From Oscheius dolichura (taxonomy: Eukaryota > Nematoda > Chromadorea > Rhabditida > Rhabditidae): 64,000 nt of DNA. The stretch spans positions 1 to 64,000 of the forward strand of contig OW051494.1 in the NCBI GenBank assembly GCA_932521035.1. Reading direction: 5' to 3'. Under the pieces are notes generated by a model that searched no databases, was not told the DNA's origin, and worked only from the letters and a program-made list of their open reading frames with translations. Made by a program: the position numbers and the translations under genes. This document shows, piece by piece, positions 27,001-41,600 of this stretch. Positions within the stretch are counted from its first letter, which is position 1. Every line of letters starts with the position of its first letter.

Positions 27001-30000
27001 ACTTTTCTACCACCACGTCCACCGTAACGCCGTGTCCACCGTTTAGGCTTAACTTTTCTACCACCGTAATGCCGTGTCCACCGTTTAGGCTTAACTTTTC
27101 TACCACCGTAATGCCGTGTCCACCGTTTAGGCTTAACTTTTCTACCACCGTAATGCCGTGTCCACCGTTTAGGATTAACTTTTCTACCACCACGTCCACC
27201 GTAATGCCGTGTCCACCGTTTAAGCTTAACTTTTCTACCACCGTAATGCCGTGTCCACCGTTTAGGCTTAACTTTTCTACCACCGTAATGCCGTGTCCAC
27301 CGTTTAGGCTTAACTTTTCCACCACCGTAATGCCGTGTCCACCGTTTAGGCTTAACTTTTCTACCACCACGTCCACCGTTTAGGCTTAACTTTTCTACCA
27401 CCACGTCCACCGTAATGCCGTGTCCACCGTTTAGGCTAAACTTTTCTACCACAACGCCCACCGTAATGCCGTGTCCACCGTTTAGGCTTAACTTTTCTAC
27501 CACCACGTCCACCGTAATGCCGTGTCCACCGTTTAGGCTTAACTTTTCTACCACCGTAATGCCGTGTCCACCGTTTAGGCTTAACTTTTCTACCACCGTA
27601 ATGCCGTGTCCACCGTTTAGGATTAACTCTTCTACCACCACGTCCACCGTAATGCCGTGTCCACCGTTTAGGCTTAACTTTGCTACCACCGTAATGCCGT
27701 GTCCACCGTTTAGGCTTAACTTTTCTACCACCGTAATGCCGTGTCCACCGTTTAGGCTTAACTTTTCCACCACCGTAATGCCGTGTCCACCGTTTAGGCT
27801 TAACTTTTCTACCACCACGTCCACCGTTTAGGCTTAACTTTTCTACCACCACGTCCACCGTAACGCCGTGTCCACCGTTTAGGCTTAACTTTTCTACCAC
27901 CACGTCCACCGTAACGCCGTGTCCACCGTTTAGGCTTAACTTTTCTACCACCACGTCCACCGTAATGCCGTGTCCACCGTTTAGGCTTAACTTTTCTACC
28001 ACCACGTCCACCGTAACGCCGTGTCCACCGTTTAGGCTTAACTTTTCTACCACCACGTCCACCGTAACGCCGTGTCCACCGTTTAGGCTTAACTTTTCTA
28101 CCACCACGTCCACCGTAACGCCGTGTCCACCGTTTAGGCTTAACTTTTCTACCACCACGTCCACCGTAACGCCGTGTCCACCGTTTAGGCTTAACTTTTC
28201 TACCACCGTAATGCCGTGTCCACCGTTTAGGCTTAACTTTTCTACCACCGTAATGCCGTGTCCACCGTTTAGGCTTAACTTTTCCACCACCGTAATGCTG
28301 TGTCCACCGTTTAGGCTTAACTTTTCTACCACCACGTCCACCGTAATGCCGTGTCCACCGTTTAGGCTTAACTTTTCCACCACCGTAATGCCGTGTCCAC
28401 CGTTTAGGCTTAACTTTTCCACCACCGTAACGCCGTGTCCACCGTTTAGGCTTAACTTTTCTACCACCACGTCCACCGTAATGCCGTGTCCACCGTTTAG
28501 GCTTAACTTTTCTACCACCGTAACGCCGTGTCCACCGTTTAGGCTTAACTTTTCTACCACCACGTCCACCGTAACGCCGTGTCCACCGTTTAGGCTTAAC
28601 TTTTCTACCACCACGTCCACCGTTTAGGCTTAACTTTTCTACCACCACGTCCACCGTAACGCCGTGTCCACCGTTTAGGCTTAACTTTTCTACCACCACG
28701 TCCACCGTAACGCCGTGTCCACCGTTTAGGCTTAACTTTTCTACCACCGTAATGCCGTGTCCACCGTTTAGGCTTAACTTTTCTACCACCGTAATGCCGT
28801 GTCCACCGTTTAGGCTTAACTTTTCCACCACCGTAATGCTGTGTCCACCGTTTAGGCTTAACTTTTCTACCACCACGTCCACCGTAATGCCGTGTCCACC
28901 GTTTAGGCTTAACTTTTCCACCACCGTAATGCCGTGTCCACCGTTTAGGCTTAACTTTTCCACCACCGTAACGCCGTGTCCACCGTTTAGGCTTAACTTT
29001 TCTACCACCACGTCCACCGTAATGCCGTGTCCACCGTTTAGGCTTAACTTTTCTACCACCGTAACGCCGTGTCCACCGTTTAGGCTTAACTTTTCTACCA
29101 CCACGTCCACCGTAATGCCGTGTCCACGGTTTAGGCTTAACTTTTCTACCACCGTAATGCCGTGTCCACCGTTTAGGCTTAACTTTTCTACCACCGTAAT
29201 GCCGTGTCCACCGTTTAGGCTTAACTTTTCTACCACCGTAATGCCGTGTCCACCGTTTAGGCTTAACTTTTCTACCACCGTAATGCCGTGTCCACCGTTT
29301 AGGATTAACTTTTCTACCACCACGTCCACCGTAATGCCGTGTCCACCGTTTAGGCTTAACTTTTCTACCACCACGTCCACCGTTTAGGCTTAACTTTTCT
29401 ACCACCACGTCCACCGTAATGCCGTGTCCACCGTTTAGGCTTAACTTTTCTACCACCGTAATGCCGTGTCCACCGTTTAGGCTTAACTTTTCTACCACCG
29501 TAATGCCGTGTCCACCGTTTAGGCTTAACTTTTCCACCACCGTAATGCCGTGTCCACCGTTTAGGCTTAACTTTTCTACCACCACGTCCACCGTTTAGGC
29601 TTAACTTTTCCACCACCGTAACGCCGTGTCCACCGTTTAGGCTTAACTTTTCTACCACCACGTCCACCGTAATGCCGTGTCCACCGTTTAGGCTTAACTT
29701 TTCTACCACCACGTCCACCGTAACGCCGTGTCCACCGTTTAGGCTTAACTTTTCTACCACCACGTCCACCGTTTAGGCTTAACTTTTCTACCACCACGTC
29801 CACCGTAATGCCGTGTCCACCGTTTAGGCTTAACTTTTCTACCACCGTAATGCCGTGTCCACCGTTTAGGCTTAACTTTTCTACCACCGTAATGCCGTGT
29901 CCACCGTTTAGGCTTAACTTTTCTACCACCACGTCCACCGTAATGCCGTGTCCACCGTTTAGGCTAAACTTTTCTACCACCACGCCCACCGTAATGCCGT

Positions 30001-32656
30001 GTCCACCGTTTAGGCTTAACTTTTCTACCACCACGTCCACCGTTTAGGCTTAACTTTTCCACCACCGTAACGCCGTGTCCACCGTTTAGGCTTAACTTTT
30101 CTACCACCACGTCCACCGTAATGCCGTGTCCACCGTTTAGGCTTAACTTTTCTACCACCACGTCCACCGTAACGCCGTGTCCACCGTTTAGGCTTAACTT
30201 TTCTACCACCACGTCCACCGTAACGCCGTGTCCACCGTTTAGGCTTAACTTTTCTACCACCGTAATGCCGTGTCCACCGTTTAGGCTTAACTTTTCTACC
30301 ACCACGTCCACCGTTTAGGCTTAACTTTTCTACCACCACGTCCACCGTAACGCCGTGTCCACCGTTTAGGCTTAACTTTTCTACCACCGTAATGCCGTGT
30401 CCACCGTTTAGGCTTAACTTTTCTACCACCGTAATGCCGTGTCCACCGTTTAGGCTTAACTTTTCTACCACCGTATTGCCGTGTCCACCGTTTAGGCTTA
30501 ACTTTTCTACCACCGTAATGCCGTGTCCACCGTTTAGGCTTAACTTTTCCACCACCGTAATGCCGTGTCCACCGTTTAGGCTTAACTTTTCTACCACCAC
30601 GTCCACCGTTTAGGCTTAACTTTTCTACCACCACGTCCACCGTAACGCCGTGTCCACCGTTTAGGCTTAACTTTTCTACCACCACGTCCACCGTTTAGGC
30701 TTAACTTTTCTACCACCACGTCCACCGTAATGCCGTGTCCACCGTTTAGGCTTAACTTTTCTACCACCGTAATGCCGTGTCCACCGTTTAGGCTTAACTT
30801 TTCTACCACCGTAATGCCGTGTCCACCGTTTAGGCTTAACTTTTCCACCACCGTAATGCCGTGTCCACCGTTTAGGCTTAACTTTTCTACCACCACGTCC
30901 ACCGTTTAGGCTTAACTTTTCCACCACCGTAACGCCGTGTCCACCGTTTAGGCTTAACTTTTCTACCACCACGTCCACCGTAATGCCGTGTCCACCGTTT
31001 AGGCTTAACTTTTCTACCACCACGTCCACCGTAACGCCGTGTCCACCGTTTAGGCTTAACTTTTCTACCACCGTAATGCCGTGTCCACCGTTTAGGCTTA
31101 ACTTTTCTACCACCACGTCCACCGTTTAGGCTTAACTTTTCTACCACCACGTCCACCGTAACGCCGTGTCCACCGTTTAGGCTTAACTTTTCTACCACCG
31201 TAATGCCGTGTCCACCGTTTAGGCTTAACTTTTCTACCACCGTAATGCCGTGTCCACCGTTTAGGCTTAACTTTTCTACCACCACGTCCACCGTAACGCC
31301 GTGTCCACCGTTTAGGCTTAACTTTTCTACCACCACGTCCACCGTTTAGGCTTAACTTTTCTACCACCACGTCCACCGTAATGCCGTGTCCACCGTTTAG
31401 GCTTAACTTTTCTACCACCACGTCCACCGTAACGCCGTGTCCACCGTTTAGGCTTAACTTTTCTACCACCACGTCCACCGTAACGCCGTGTCCACCGTTT
31501 AGGCTTAACTTTTCTACCACCGTATTGCCGTGTCCACCGTTTAGGCTTAACTTTTCTACCACCGTAATGCCGTGTCCACCGTTTAGGCTTAACTTTTCTA
31601 CCACCGTAACGCCGTGTCCACCGTTTAGGCTTAACTTTTCCACCACCGTAACGCCGTGTCCACCGTTTAGGCTTAACTTTTCTACCACCACGTCCACCGT
31701 AATGCCGTGTCCACCGTTTAGGCTTAACTTTTCTACCACCGTAATGCCGTGTCCACCGTTTAGGATTAACTTTTCTACCACCACGTCCACCGTAATGCCG
31801 TGTCCACCGTTTAGGCTTAACTTTTCTACCACCGTAATGCCGTGTCCACCGTTTAGGCTTAACTTTTCTACCACCGTAATGCCGTGTCCACCGTTTAGGC
31901 TTAACTTTTCTACCACCGTAATGCCGTGTCCACCGTTTAGGCTTAACTTTTCTACCACCACGTCCACCGTTTAGGCTTAACTTTTCCACCACCGTAACGC
32001 CGTGTCCACCGTTTAGGCTTAACTTTTCTACCACCACGTCCACCGTAATGCCGTGTCCACCGTTTAGGCTTAACTTTTCTACCACCGTAATGCCGTGTCC
32101 ACCGTTTAGGATTAACTTTTCTACCACCACGTCCACCGTAATGCCGTGTCCACCGTTTAGGCTTAACTTTTCTACCACCGTAATGCCGTGTCCACCGTTT
32201 AGGCTTAACTTTTCTACCACCGTAATGCCGTGTCCACCGTTTAGGCTTAACTTTTCTACCACCGTAATGCCGTGTCCACCGTTTAGGCTTAACTTTTCTA
32301 CCACCACGTCCACCGTTTAGGCTTAACTTTTCCACCACCGTAACGCCGTGTCCACCGTTTAGGCTTAACTTTTCTACCACCACGTCCACCGTAATGCCGT
32401 GTCCACCGTTTAGGCTTAACTTTTCTACCACCACGTCCACCGTAACGCCGTGTCCACCGTTTAGGCTTAACTTTTCTACCACCGTAATGCCGTGTCCACC
32501 GTTTAGGCTTAACTTTTCTACCACCACGTCCACCGTTTAGGCTTAACTTTTCTACCACCACGTCCACCGTAACGCCGTGTCCACCGTTTAGGCTTAACTT
32601 TTCTACCACCACGTCCACCGTTTAGGCTTAACTTTTCTACCACCACGTCCACCGTA

Positions 32657-35600
32657 ATGCCGTGTCCACCGTTTAGGCTTAACTTTTCTACCACCGTAAT
32701 GCCGTGTCCACCGTTTAGGCTTAACTTTTCTACCACCGTAATGCCGTGTCCACCGTTTAGGCTTAACTTTTCTACCACCACGTCCACCGTAATGCCGTGT
32801 CCACCGTTTAGGCTAAACTTTTCTACCACCACGTCCACCGTAACGCCGTGTCCACCGTTTAGGCTTAGCTTTTCTACCACCGTAATGCCGTGTCCACCGT
32901 TTAGGCTTAACTTTTCTACCACCACGTCCACCGTAATGCCGTGTCCACCGTTTAGGCTTAACTTTTCTACCACCACGTCCACCGTAATGCCGTGTCCACC
33001 GTTTAGGCTAAACTTTTCTACCACCACGCCCACCGTAATGCCGTGTCCACCGTTTAGGCTTAACTTTTCCACCACCGTAATGCCGTGTCCACCGTTTAGG
33101 CTTAACTTTTCTACCACCGTAATGCCGTGTCCACCGTTTAGGCTTAACTTTTCTACCACCACGTCCACCGTAATGCCGTGTCCACCGTTTAGGCTAAACT
33201 TTTCTACCACCACGTCCACCGTAACGCCGTGTCCACCGTTTAGGCTTAACTTTTCTACCACCGTAATGCCGTGTCCACCGTTTAGGCTTAACTTTTCTAC
33301 CACCACGTCCACCGTAATGCCGTGTCCACCGTTTAGGCTTAACTTTTCTACCACCGTAATGCCGTGTCCACCGTTTAGGCTTAACTTTTCTACCACCACG
33401 TCCACCGTAATGCCGTGTCCACCGTTTAGGCTAAACTTTTCTACCACCACGCCCACCGTAATGCCGTGTCCACCGTTTAGGCTTAACTTTTCCACCACCG
33501 TAATGCCGTGTCCACCGTTTAGGCTTAACTTTTCTACCACCGTAATGCCGTGTCCACCGTTTAGGCTTAACTTTTCTACCACCACGTCCACCGTAATGCC
33601 GTGTCCACCGTTTAGGCTTAACTTTTCTACCACCGTAATGCCGTGTCCACCGTTTAGGCTTAACTTTTCCACCACCGTAATGCCGTGTCCACCGTTTAGG
33701 CTTAACTTTTCTACCACCACGTCCACCGTAATGCCGTGTCCACCGTTTAGGCTTAACTTTTCTACCACCGTAATGCCGTGTCCACCGTTTAGGCTTAACT
33801 TTTCTACCACCGTAATGCCGTGTCCACCGTTTAGGCTTAACTTTTCTACCACCGTAATGCCGTGTCCACCGTTTAGGCTTAACTTTTCTACCACCACGTC
33901 CACCGTAACGCCGTGTCCACCGTTTAGGCTTAACTTTTCTACCACCACGTCCACCGTAATGCCGTGTCCACCGTTTAGGCTTAACTTTTCTACCACCGTA
34001 ATGCCGTGTCCACCGTTTAGGCTTAACTTTTCTACCACCACGTCCACCGTAATGCCGTGTCCACCGTTTAGGCTAAACTTTTCTACCACCACGTCCACCG
34101 TAACGCCGTGTCCACCGTTTAGGCTTAACTTTTCTACCACCGTAATGCCGTGTCCACCGTTTAGGCTTAACTTTTCTACCACCACGTCCACCGTAATGCC
34201 GTGTCCACCGTTTAGGCTTAACTTTTCTACCACCACGTCCACCGTAATGCCGTGTCCACCGTTTAGGCTAAACTTTTCTACCACCACGCCCACCGTAATG
34301 CCGTGTCCACCGTTTAGGCTTAACTTTTCCACCACCGTAATGCCGTGTCCACCGTTTAGGCTTAACTTTTCTACCACCGTAATGCCGTGTCCACCGTTTA
34401 GGCTTAACTTTTCTACCACCACGTCCACCGTAATGCCGTGTCCACCGTTTAGGCTAAACTTTTCTACCACCACGCCCACCGTAATGCCGTGTCCACCGTT
34501 TAGGCTTAACTTTTCTACCACCGTAATGCCGTGTCCACCGTTTAGGCTTAACTTTTCTACCACCACGTCCACCGTAATGCCGTGTCCACCGTTAAGGCTA
34601 AACTTTTCTACCACCACGTCCACCGTAACGCCGTGTCCACCGTTTAGGCTTAACTTTTCTACCACCGTAATGCCGTGTCCACCGTTTAGGCTTAACTTTT
34701 CTACCACCACGTCCACCGTAATGCCGTGTCCACCGTTTAGGCTTAACTTTTCTACCACCACGTCCACCGTAATGCCGTGTCCACCGTTTAGGCTAAACTT
34801 TTCTACCACCACGCCCACCGTAATGCCGTGTCCACCGTTTAGGCTTAACTTTTCCACCACCGTAATGCCGTGTCCACCGTTTAAGCTTAACTTTTCTACC
34901 ACCGTAATGCCGTGTCCACCGTTTAGGCTTAACTTTTCTACCACCACGTCCACCGTAATGCCGTGTCCACCGTTTAGGCTTAACTTTTCTACCACCGTAA
35001 TGCCGTGTCCACCGTTTAGGCTTAACTTTTCCACCACCGTAATGCCGTGTCCACCGTTTAGGCTTAACTTTTCTACCACCACGTCCACCGTAATGCCGTG
35101 TCCACCGTTTAGGCTTAACTTTTCTACCACCGTAATGCCGTGTCCACCGTTTAGGCTTAACTTTTCTACCACCGTAATGCCGTGTCCACCGTTTAGGCTT
35201 AACTTTTCTACCACCGTAATGCCGTGTCCACCGTTTAGGCTTAACTTTTCTACCACCACGTCCACCGTAACGCCGTGTCCACCGTTTAGGCTTAACTTTT
35301 CTACCACCACGTCCACCGTAATGCCGTGTCCACCGTTTAGGCTTAACTTTTCTACCACCGTAATGCCGTGTCCACCGTTTAGGCTTAACTTTTCTACCAC
35401 CACGTCCACCGTAATGCCGTGTCCACCGTTTAGGCTAAACTTTTCTACCACCACGCCCACCGTAATGCCGTGTCCACCGTTTAGGCTTAACTTTTCCACC
35501 ACCGTAATGCCGTGTCCACCGTTTAGGCTAAACTTTTCTACCACCACGTCCACCGTAACGCCGTGTCCACCGTTTAGGCTTTACTTTTCTACCACCGTAA

Positions 35601-38600
35601 TGCCGTGTCCACCGTTTAGGCTTTACTTTTCTACCACCGTAATGCCGTGTCCACCGTTTAGGCTTAACTTTTCTACCACCGTAATGCCGTGTCCACCGTT
35701 TAGGCTTAACTTTTCTACCACCGTAATGCCGTGTCCACCGTTTAGGCTTAACTTTTCTACCACCGTAATGCCGTGTCCACCGTTTAGGCTTAACTTTTCT
35801 ACCACCGTAATGCCGTGTCCACCGTTTAGGCTTAACTTTTCTACCACCGTAATGCCGTGTCCACCGTTTAGGCTTAACTTTTCTACCACCACGTCCACCG
35901 TAATGCCGTGTCCACCGTTTAGGCTTAACTTTTCCACCACCGTAATGCCGTGTCCACCGTTTAGGCTTAACTTTTCTACCACCGTAATGCCGTGTCCACC
36001 GTTTAGGCTTAACTTTTCTACCACCGTAATGCCGTGTCCACCGTTTAGGCTTAACTTTTCTACCACCACGTCCACCGTAATGCCGTGTCCACCGTTTAGG
36101 CTAAACTTTTCTACCACCACGCCCACCGTAATGCCGTGTCCACCGTTTAGGCTTAACTTTTCTACCACCACGTCCACCGTAATGCCGTGTCCACCGTTTA
36201 GGCTTAACTTTTCTACCACCACGTCCACCGTAATGCCGTGTCCACCGTTTAGGCTAAACTTTTCTACCACCACGCCCACCGTAATGCCGTGTCCACCGTT
36301 TAGGCTTAACTTTTCCACCACCGTAATGCCGTGTCCACCGTTTAGGCTTAACTTTTCTACCACCGTAATGCCGTGTCCACCGTTTAGGCTTAACTTTTCT
36401 ACCACCACGTCCACCGTAATGCCGTGTCCACCGTTTAGGCTAAACTTTTCTACCACCACGCCCACCGTAATGCCGTGTCCACCGTTTAGGCTTAACTTTT
36501 CCACCACCGTAATGCCGTGTCCACCGTTTAGGCTTTACTTTTCTACCACCGTAATGCCGTGTCCACCGTTTAGGCTTTACTTTTCTACCACCGTAATGCC
36601 GTGTCCACCGTTTAGGCTTAACTTTTCTACCACCACGTCCACCGTAATGCCGTGTCCACCGTTTAGGCTTAACTTTTCTACCACCACGTCCACCGTAATG
36701 CCGTGTCCACCGTTTAGGCTTAACTTTTCTACCACCGTAATGCCGTGTCCACCGTTTAGGCTTAACTTTTCTACCACCGTAATGCCGTGTCCACCGTTTA
36801 GGCTTAACTTTTCTACCACCACGTCCACCGTAATGCCGTGTCCACCGTTTAGGCTAAACTTTTCTACCACCACGCCCACCGTAATGCCGTGTCCACCGTT
36901 TAGGCTTAACTTTTCTACCACCACGTCCACCGTAATGCCGTGTCCACCGTTTAGGCTTAACTTTTCTACCACCACGTCCACCGTAATGCCGTGTCCACCG
37001 TTTAGGCTTAACTTTTCTACCACCACGTCCACCGTAATGCCGTGTCCACCGTTTAGGCTTAACTTTTCTACCACCGTAACGCCGTGTCCACCGTTTAGGC
37101 TTAACTTTTCTACCACCACGTCCACCGTAATGCCGTGTCCACCGTTTAGGCTTAACTTTTCTACCACCACGTCCACCGTAATGCCGTGTCCACCGTTTAG
37201 GCTTAACTTTTCTACCACCACGTCCACCGTAATGCCGTGTCCACCGTTTAGGCTTAACTTTTCTACCACCGTAACGCCGTGTCCACCGTTTAGGCTTAAC
37301 TTTTCTACCACCACGTCCACCGTAATGCCGTGTCCACCGTTTAGGCTTAACTTTTCTACCACCACGTCCACCGTAATGCCGTGTCCACCGTTTAGGCTTA
37401 ACTTTTCTACCACCACGTCCACCGTAATGCCGTGTCCACCGTTTAGGCTTAACTTTTCTACCACCACGTCCACCGTAATGCCGTGTCCACCGTTTAGGCT
37501 TAACTTTTCTACCACCACGTCCACCGTAATGCCGTGTCCACCGTTTAGGCTTAACTTTTCTACCACCACGTCCACCGTAACGCCGTGTCCACCGTTTAGG
37601 CTTAACTTTTCTACCACCGTAATGCCGTGTCCACCGTTTAGGCTTAACTTTTCTACCACCACGTCCACCGTAATGCCGTGTCCACCGTTTAGGCTTAACT
37701 TTTCCACCACCGTAATGCCGTGTCCACCGTTTAGGCTTAACTTTTCTACCACCGTAATGCCGTGTCCACCGTTTAGGCTTAACTTTTCTACCACCGTAAT
37801 GCCGTGTCCACCGTTTAGGCTTAACTTTTCTACCACCACGTCCACCGTAATGCCGTGTCCACCGTTTAGGCTTAACTTTTCTACCACCGTAATGCCGTGT
37901 CCACCGTTTAGGCTTAACTTTTCCACCACCGTAATGCCGTGTCCACCGTTTAGGCTTAACTTTTCTACCACCACGTCCACCGTAATGCCGTGTCCACCGT
38001 TTAGGCTTAACTTTTCTACCACCGTAATGCCGTGTCCACCGTTTAGGCTTAACTTTTCTACCACCGTAATGCCGTGTCCACCGTTTAGGCTTAACTTTTC
38101 TACCACCACGTCCACCGTAATGCCGTGTCCACCGTTTAGGCTTAACTTTTCTACCACCGTAATGCCGTGTCCACCGTTTAGGCTTAACTTTTCTACCACC
38201 ACGTCCACCGTAATGCCGTGTCCACCGTTTAGGCTTAACTTTTCTACCACCGTAATGCCGTGTCCACCGTTTAGGCTTAACTTTTCCACCACCGTAATGC
38301 CGTGTCCACCGTTTAGGCTTAACTTTTCTACCACCACGTCCACCGTAATGCCGTGTCCACCGTTTAGGCTTAACTTTTCTACCACCGTAATGCCGTGTCC
38401 ACCGTTTAGGCTTAACTTTTCTACCACCGTAATGCCGTGTCCACCGTTTAGGCTTAACTTTTCTACCACCGTAATGCCGTGTCCACCGTTTAGGCTTAAC
38501 TTTTCTACCACCACGTCCACCGTAACGCCGTGTCCACCGTTTAGGCTTAACTTTTCTACCACCACGTCCACCGTAATGCCGTGTCCACCGTTTAGGCTTA

Positions 38601-41600
38601 ACTTTTCTACCACCGTAATGCCGTGTCCACCGTTTAGGCTTAACTTTTCTACCACCACGTCCACCGTAATGCCGTGTCCACCGTTTAGGCTTAACTTTTC
38701 CACCACCGTAATGCCGTGTCCACCGTTTAGGCTAAACTTTTCTACCACCACGTCCACCGTAACGCCGTGTCCACCGTTTAGGCTTTACTTTTCTACCACC
38801 GTAATGCCGTGTCCACCGTTTAGGCTTTACTTTTCTACCACCGTAATGCCGTGTCCACCGTTTAGGCTTAACTTTTCTACCACCGTAATGCCGTGTCCAC
38901 CGTTTAGGCTTAACTTTTCTACCACCGTAATGCCGTGTCCACCGTTTAGGCTTAACTTTTCTACCACCGTAATGCCGTGTCCACCGTTTAGGCTTAACTT
39001 TTCTACCACCGTAATGCCGTGTCCACCGTTTAGGCTTAACTTTTCTACCACCGTAATGCCGTGTCCACCGTTTAGGCTTAACTTTTCTACCACCACGTCC
39101 ACCGTAATGCCGTGTCCACCGTTTAGGCTTAACTTTTCCACCACCGTAATGCCGTGTCCACCGTTTAGGCTTAACTTTTCTACCACCGTAATGCCGTGTC
39201 CACCGTTTAGGCTTAACTTTTCTACCACCGTAATGCCGTGTCCACCGTTTAGGCTTAACTTTTCTACCACCACGTCCACCGTAATGCCGTGTCCACCGTT
39301 TAGGCTAAACTTTTCTACCACCACGCCCACCGTAATGCCGTGTCCACCGTTTAGGCTTAACTTTTCTACCACCGTAATGCCGTGTCCACCGTTTAGGCTT
39401 AACTTTTCTACCACCACGTCCACCGTAATGCCGTGTCCACCGTTTAGGCTTAACTTTTCTACCACCACGTCCACCGTAATGCCGTGTCCACCGTTTAGGC
39501 TAAACTTTTCTACCACCACGCCCACCGTAATGCCGTGTCCACCGTTTAGGCTTAACTTTTCCACCACCGTAATGCCGTGTCCACCGTTTAGGCTTAACTT
39601 TTCCACCACCGTAATGCCGTGTCCACCGTTTAGGCTTAACTTTTCTACCACCGTAATGCCGTGTCCACCGTTTAGGCTTAACTTTTCTACCACCACGTCC
39701 ACCGTAATGCCGTGTCCACCGTTTAGGCTTAACTTTTCTACCACCGTAATGCCGTGTCCACCGTTTAGGCTTAACTTTTCTACCACCGTAATGCCGTGTC
39801 CACCGTTTAGGCTTAACTTTTCTACCACCACGTCCACCGTAATGCCGTGTCCACCGTTTAGGCTAAACTTTTCTACCACCACGCCCACCGTAATGCCGTG
39901 TCCACCGTTTAGGCTTAACTTTTCTACCACCACGTCCACCGTAATGCCGTGTCCACCGTTTAGGCTTAACTTTTCTACCACCACGTCCACCGTAATGCCG
40001 TGTCCACCGTTTAGGCTTAACTTTTCTACCACCACGTCCACCGTAATGCCGTGTCCACCGTTTAGGCTTAACTTTTCTACCACCGTAACGCCGTGTCCAC
40101 CGTTTAGGCTTAACTTTTCTACCACCACGTCCACCGTAATGCCGTGTCCACCGTTTAGGCTTAACTTTTCTACCACCACGTCCACCGTAATGCCGTGTCC
40201 ACCGTTTAGGCTTAACTTTTCTACCACCACGTCCACCGTAATGCCGTGTCCACCGTTTAGGCTTAACTTTTCTACCACCACGTCCACCGTAATGCCGTGT
40301 CCACCGTTTAGGCTTAACTTTTCTACCACCACGTCCACCGTAATGCCGTGTCCACCGTTTAGGCTTAACTTTTCTACCACCACGTCCACCGTAATGCCGT
40401 GTCCACCGTTTAGGCTTAACTTTTCTACCACCACGTCCACCGTAACGCCGTGTCCACCGTTTAGGCTTAACTTTTCTACCACCGTAATGCCGTGTCCACC
40501 GTTTAGGCTTAACTTTTCTACCACCACGTCCACCGTAATGCCGTGTCCACCGTTTAGGCTTAACTTTTCCACCACCGTAATGCCGTGTCCACCGTTTAGG
40601 CTTAACTTTTCTACCACCGTAATGCCGTGTCCACCGTTTAGGCTTAACTTTTCTACCACCGTAATGCCGTGTCCACCGTTTAGGCTTAACTTTTCTACCA
40701 CCACGTCCACCGTAATGCCGTGTCCACCGTTTAGGCTTAACTTTTCTACCACCGTAATGCCGTGTCCACCGTTTAGGCTTAACTTTTCCACCACCGTAAT
40801 GCCGTGTCCACCGTTTAGGCTTAACTTTTCTACCACCACGTCCACCGTAATGCCGTGTCCACCGTTTAGGCTTAACTTTTCTACCACCGTAATGCCGTGT
40901 CCACCGTTTAGGCTTAACTTTTCTACCACCGTAATGCCGTGTCCACCGTTTAGGCTTAACTTTTCTACCACCACGTCCACCGTAATGCCGTGTCCACCGT
41001 TTAGGCTTAACTTTTCTACCACCGTAATGCCGTGTCCACCGTTTAGGCTTAACTTTTCTACCACCACGTCCACCGTAATGCCGTGTCCACCGTTTAGGCT
41101 TAACTTTTCTACCACCGTAATGCCGTGTCCACCGTTTAGGCTTAACTTTTCCACCACCGTAATGCCGTGTCCACCGTTTAGGCTTAACTTTTCTACCACC
41201 ACGTCCACCGTAATGCCGTGTCCACCGTTTAGGCTTAACTTTTCTACCACCGTAATGCCGTGTCCACCGTTTAGGCTTAACTTTTCTACCACCGTAATGC
41301 CGTGTCCACCGTTTAGGCTTAACTTTTCTACCACCGTAATGCCGTGTCCACCGTTTAGGCTTAACTTTTCTACCACCACGTCCACCGTAACGCCGTGTCC
41401 ACCGTTTAGGCTTAACTTTTCTACCACCACGTCCACCGTAATGCCGTGTCCACCGTTTAGGCTTAACTTTTCTACCACCGTAATGCCGTGTCCACCGTTT
41501 AGGCTTAACTTTTCTACCACCACGTCCACCGTAATGCCGTGTCCACCGTTTAGGCTTAACTTTTCCACCACCGTAATGCCGTGTCCACCGTTTAGGCTAA

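Larger units (their letters stand above)
7118..32656. repeat. Array A2, left part: 42/51/34-bp minisatellite
   Basis: About 25.5 kb of one monomer in three lengths. The 42-bp form begins GTAATGCCGTGTCCACC, continues GTTTAGGCTTAACTTTT and ends CTACCACC. The 51-bp form adds nine bases (ACGTCCACC). The 34-bp form is the 51-mer lacking the first 17 bases. The 42- and 51-bp forms are multiples of three and carry no stop in several frames, so long ORFs appear on both strands. Each 34-bp unit shifts the frame and ends them. Common variants are ATGCC/ACGCC, GGCTT/GGCTA/GGATT/GAATT/AAGCTT and TTTTCT/TTTTCC. No unique sequence is interspersed. Confidence 0.97.

Noticed and set aside
7187-32656. Dozens of long ORFs on both strands (MPCPPFRLNFS, VVEKLSLNGGHG and KVKPKRWTRHYGG types)
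   Set aside because: The 42- and 51-bp periods are multiples of three and lack stops in three frames across both strands. ORFs end wherever a 34-bp unit shifts the frame. Overlapping ORFs on opposite strands cannot all be genes, and no start context or unique domain favours any.
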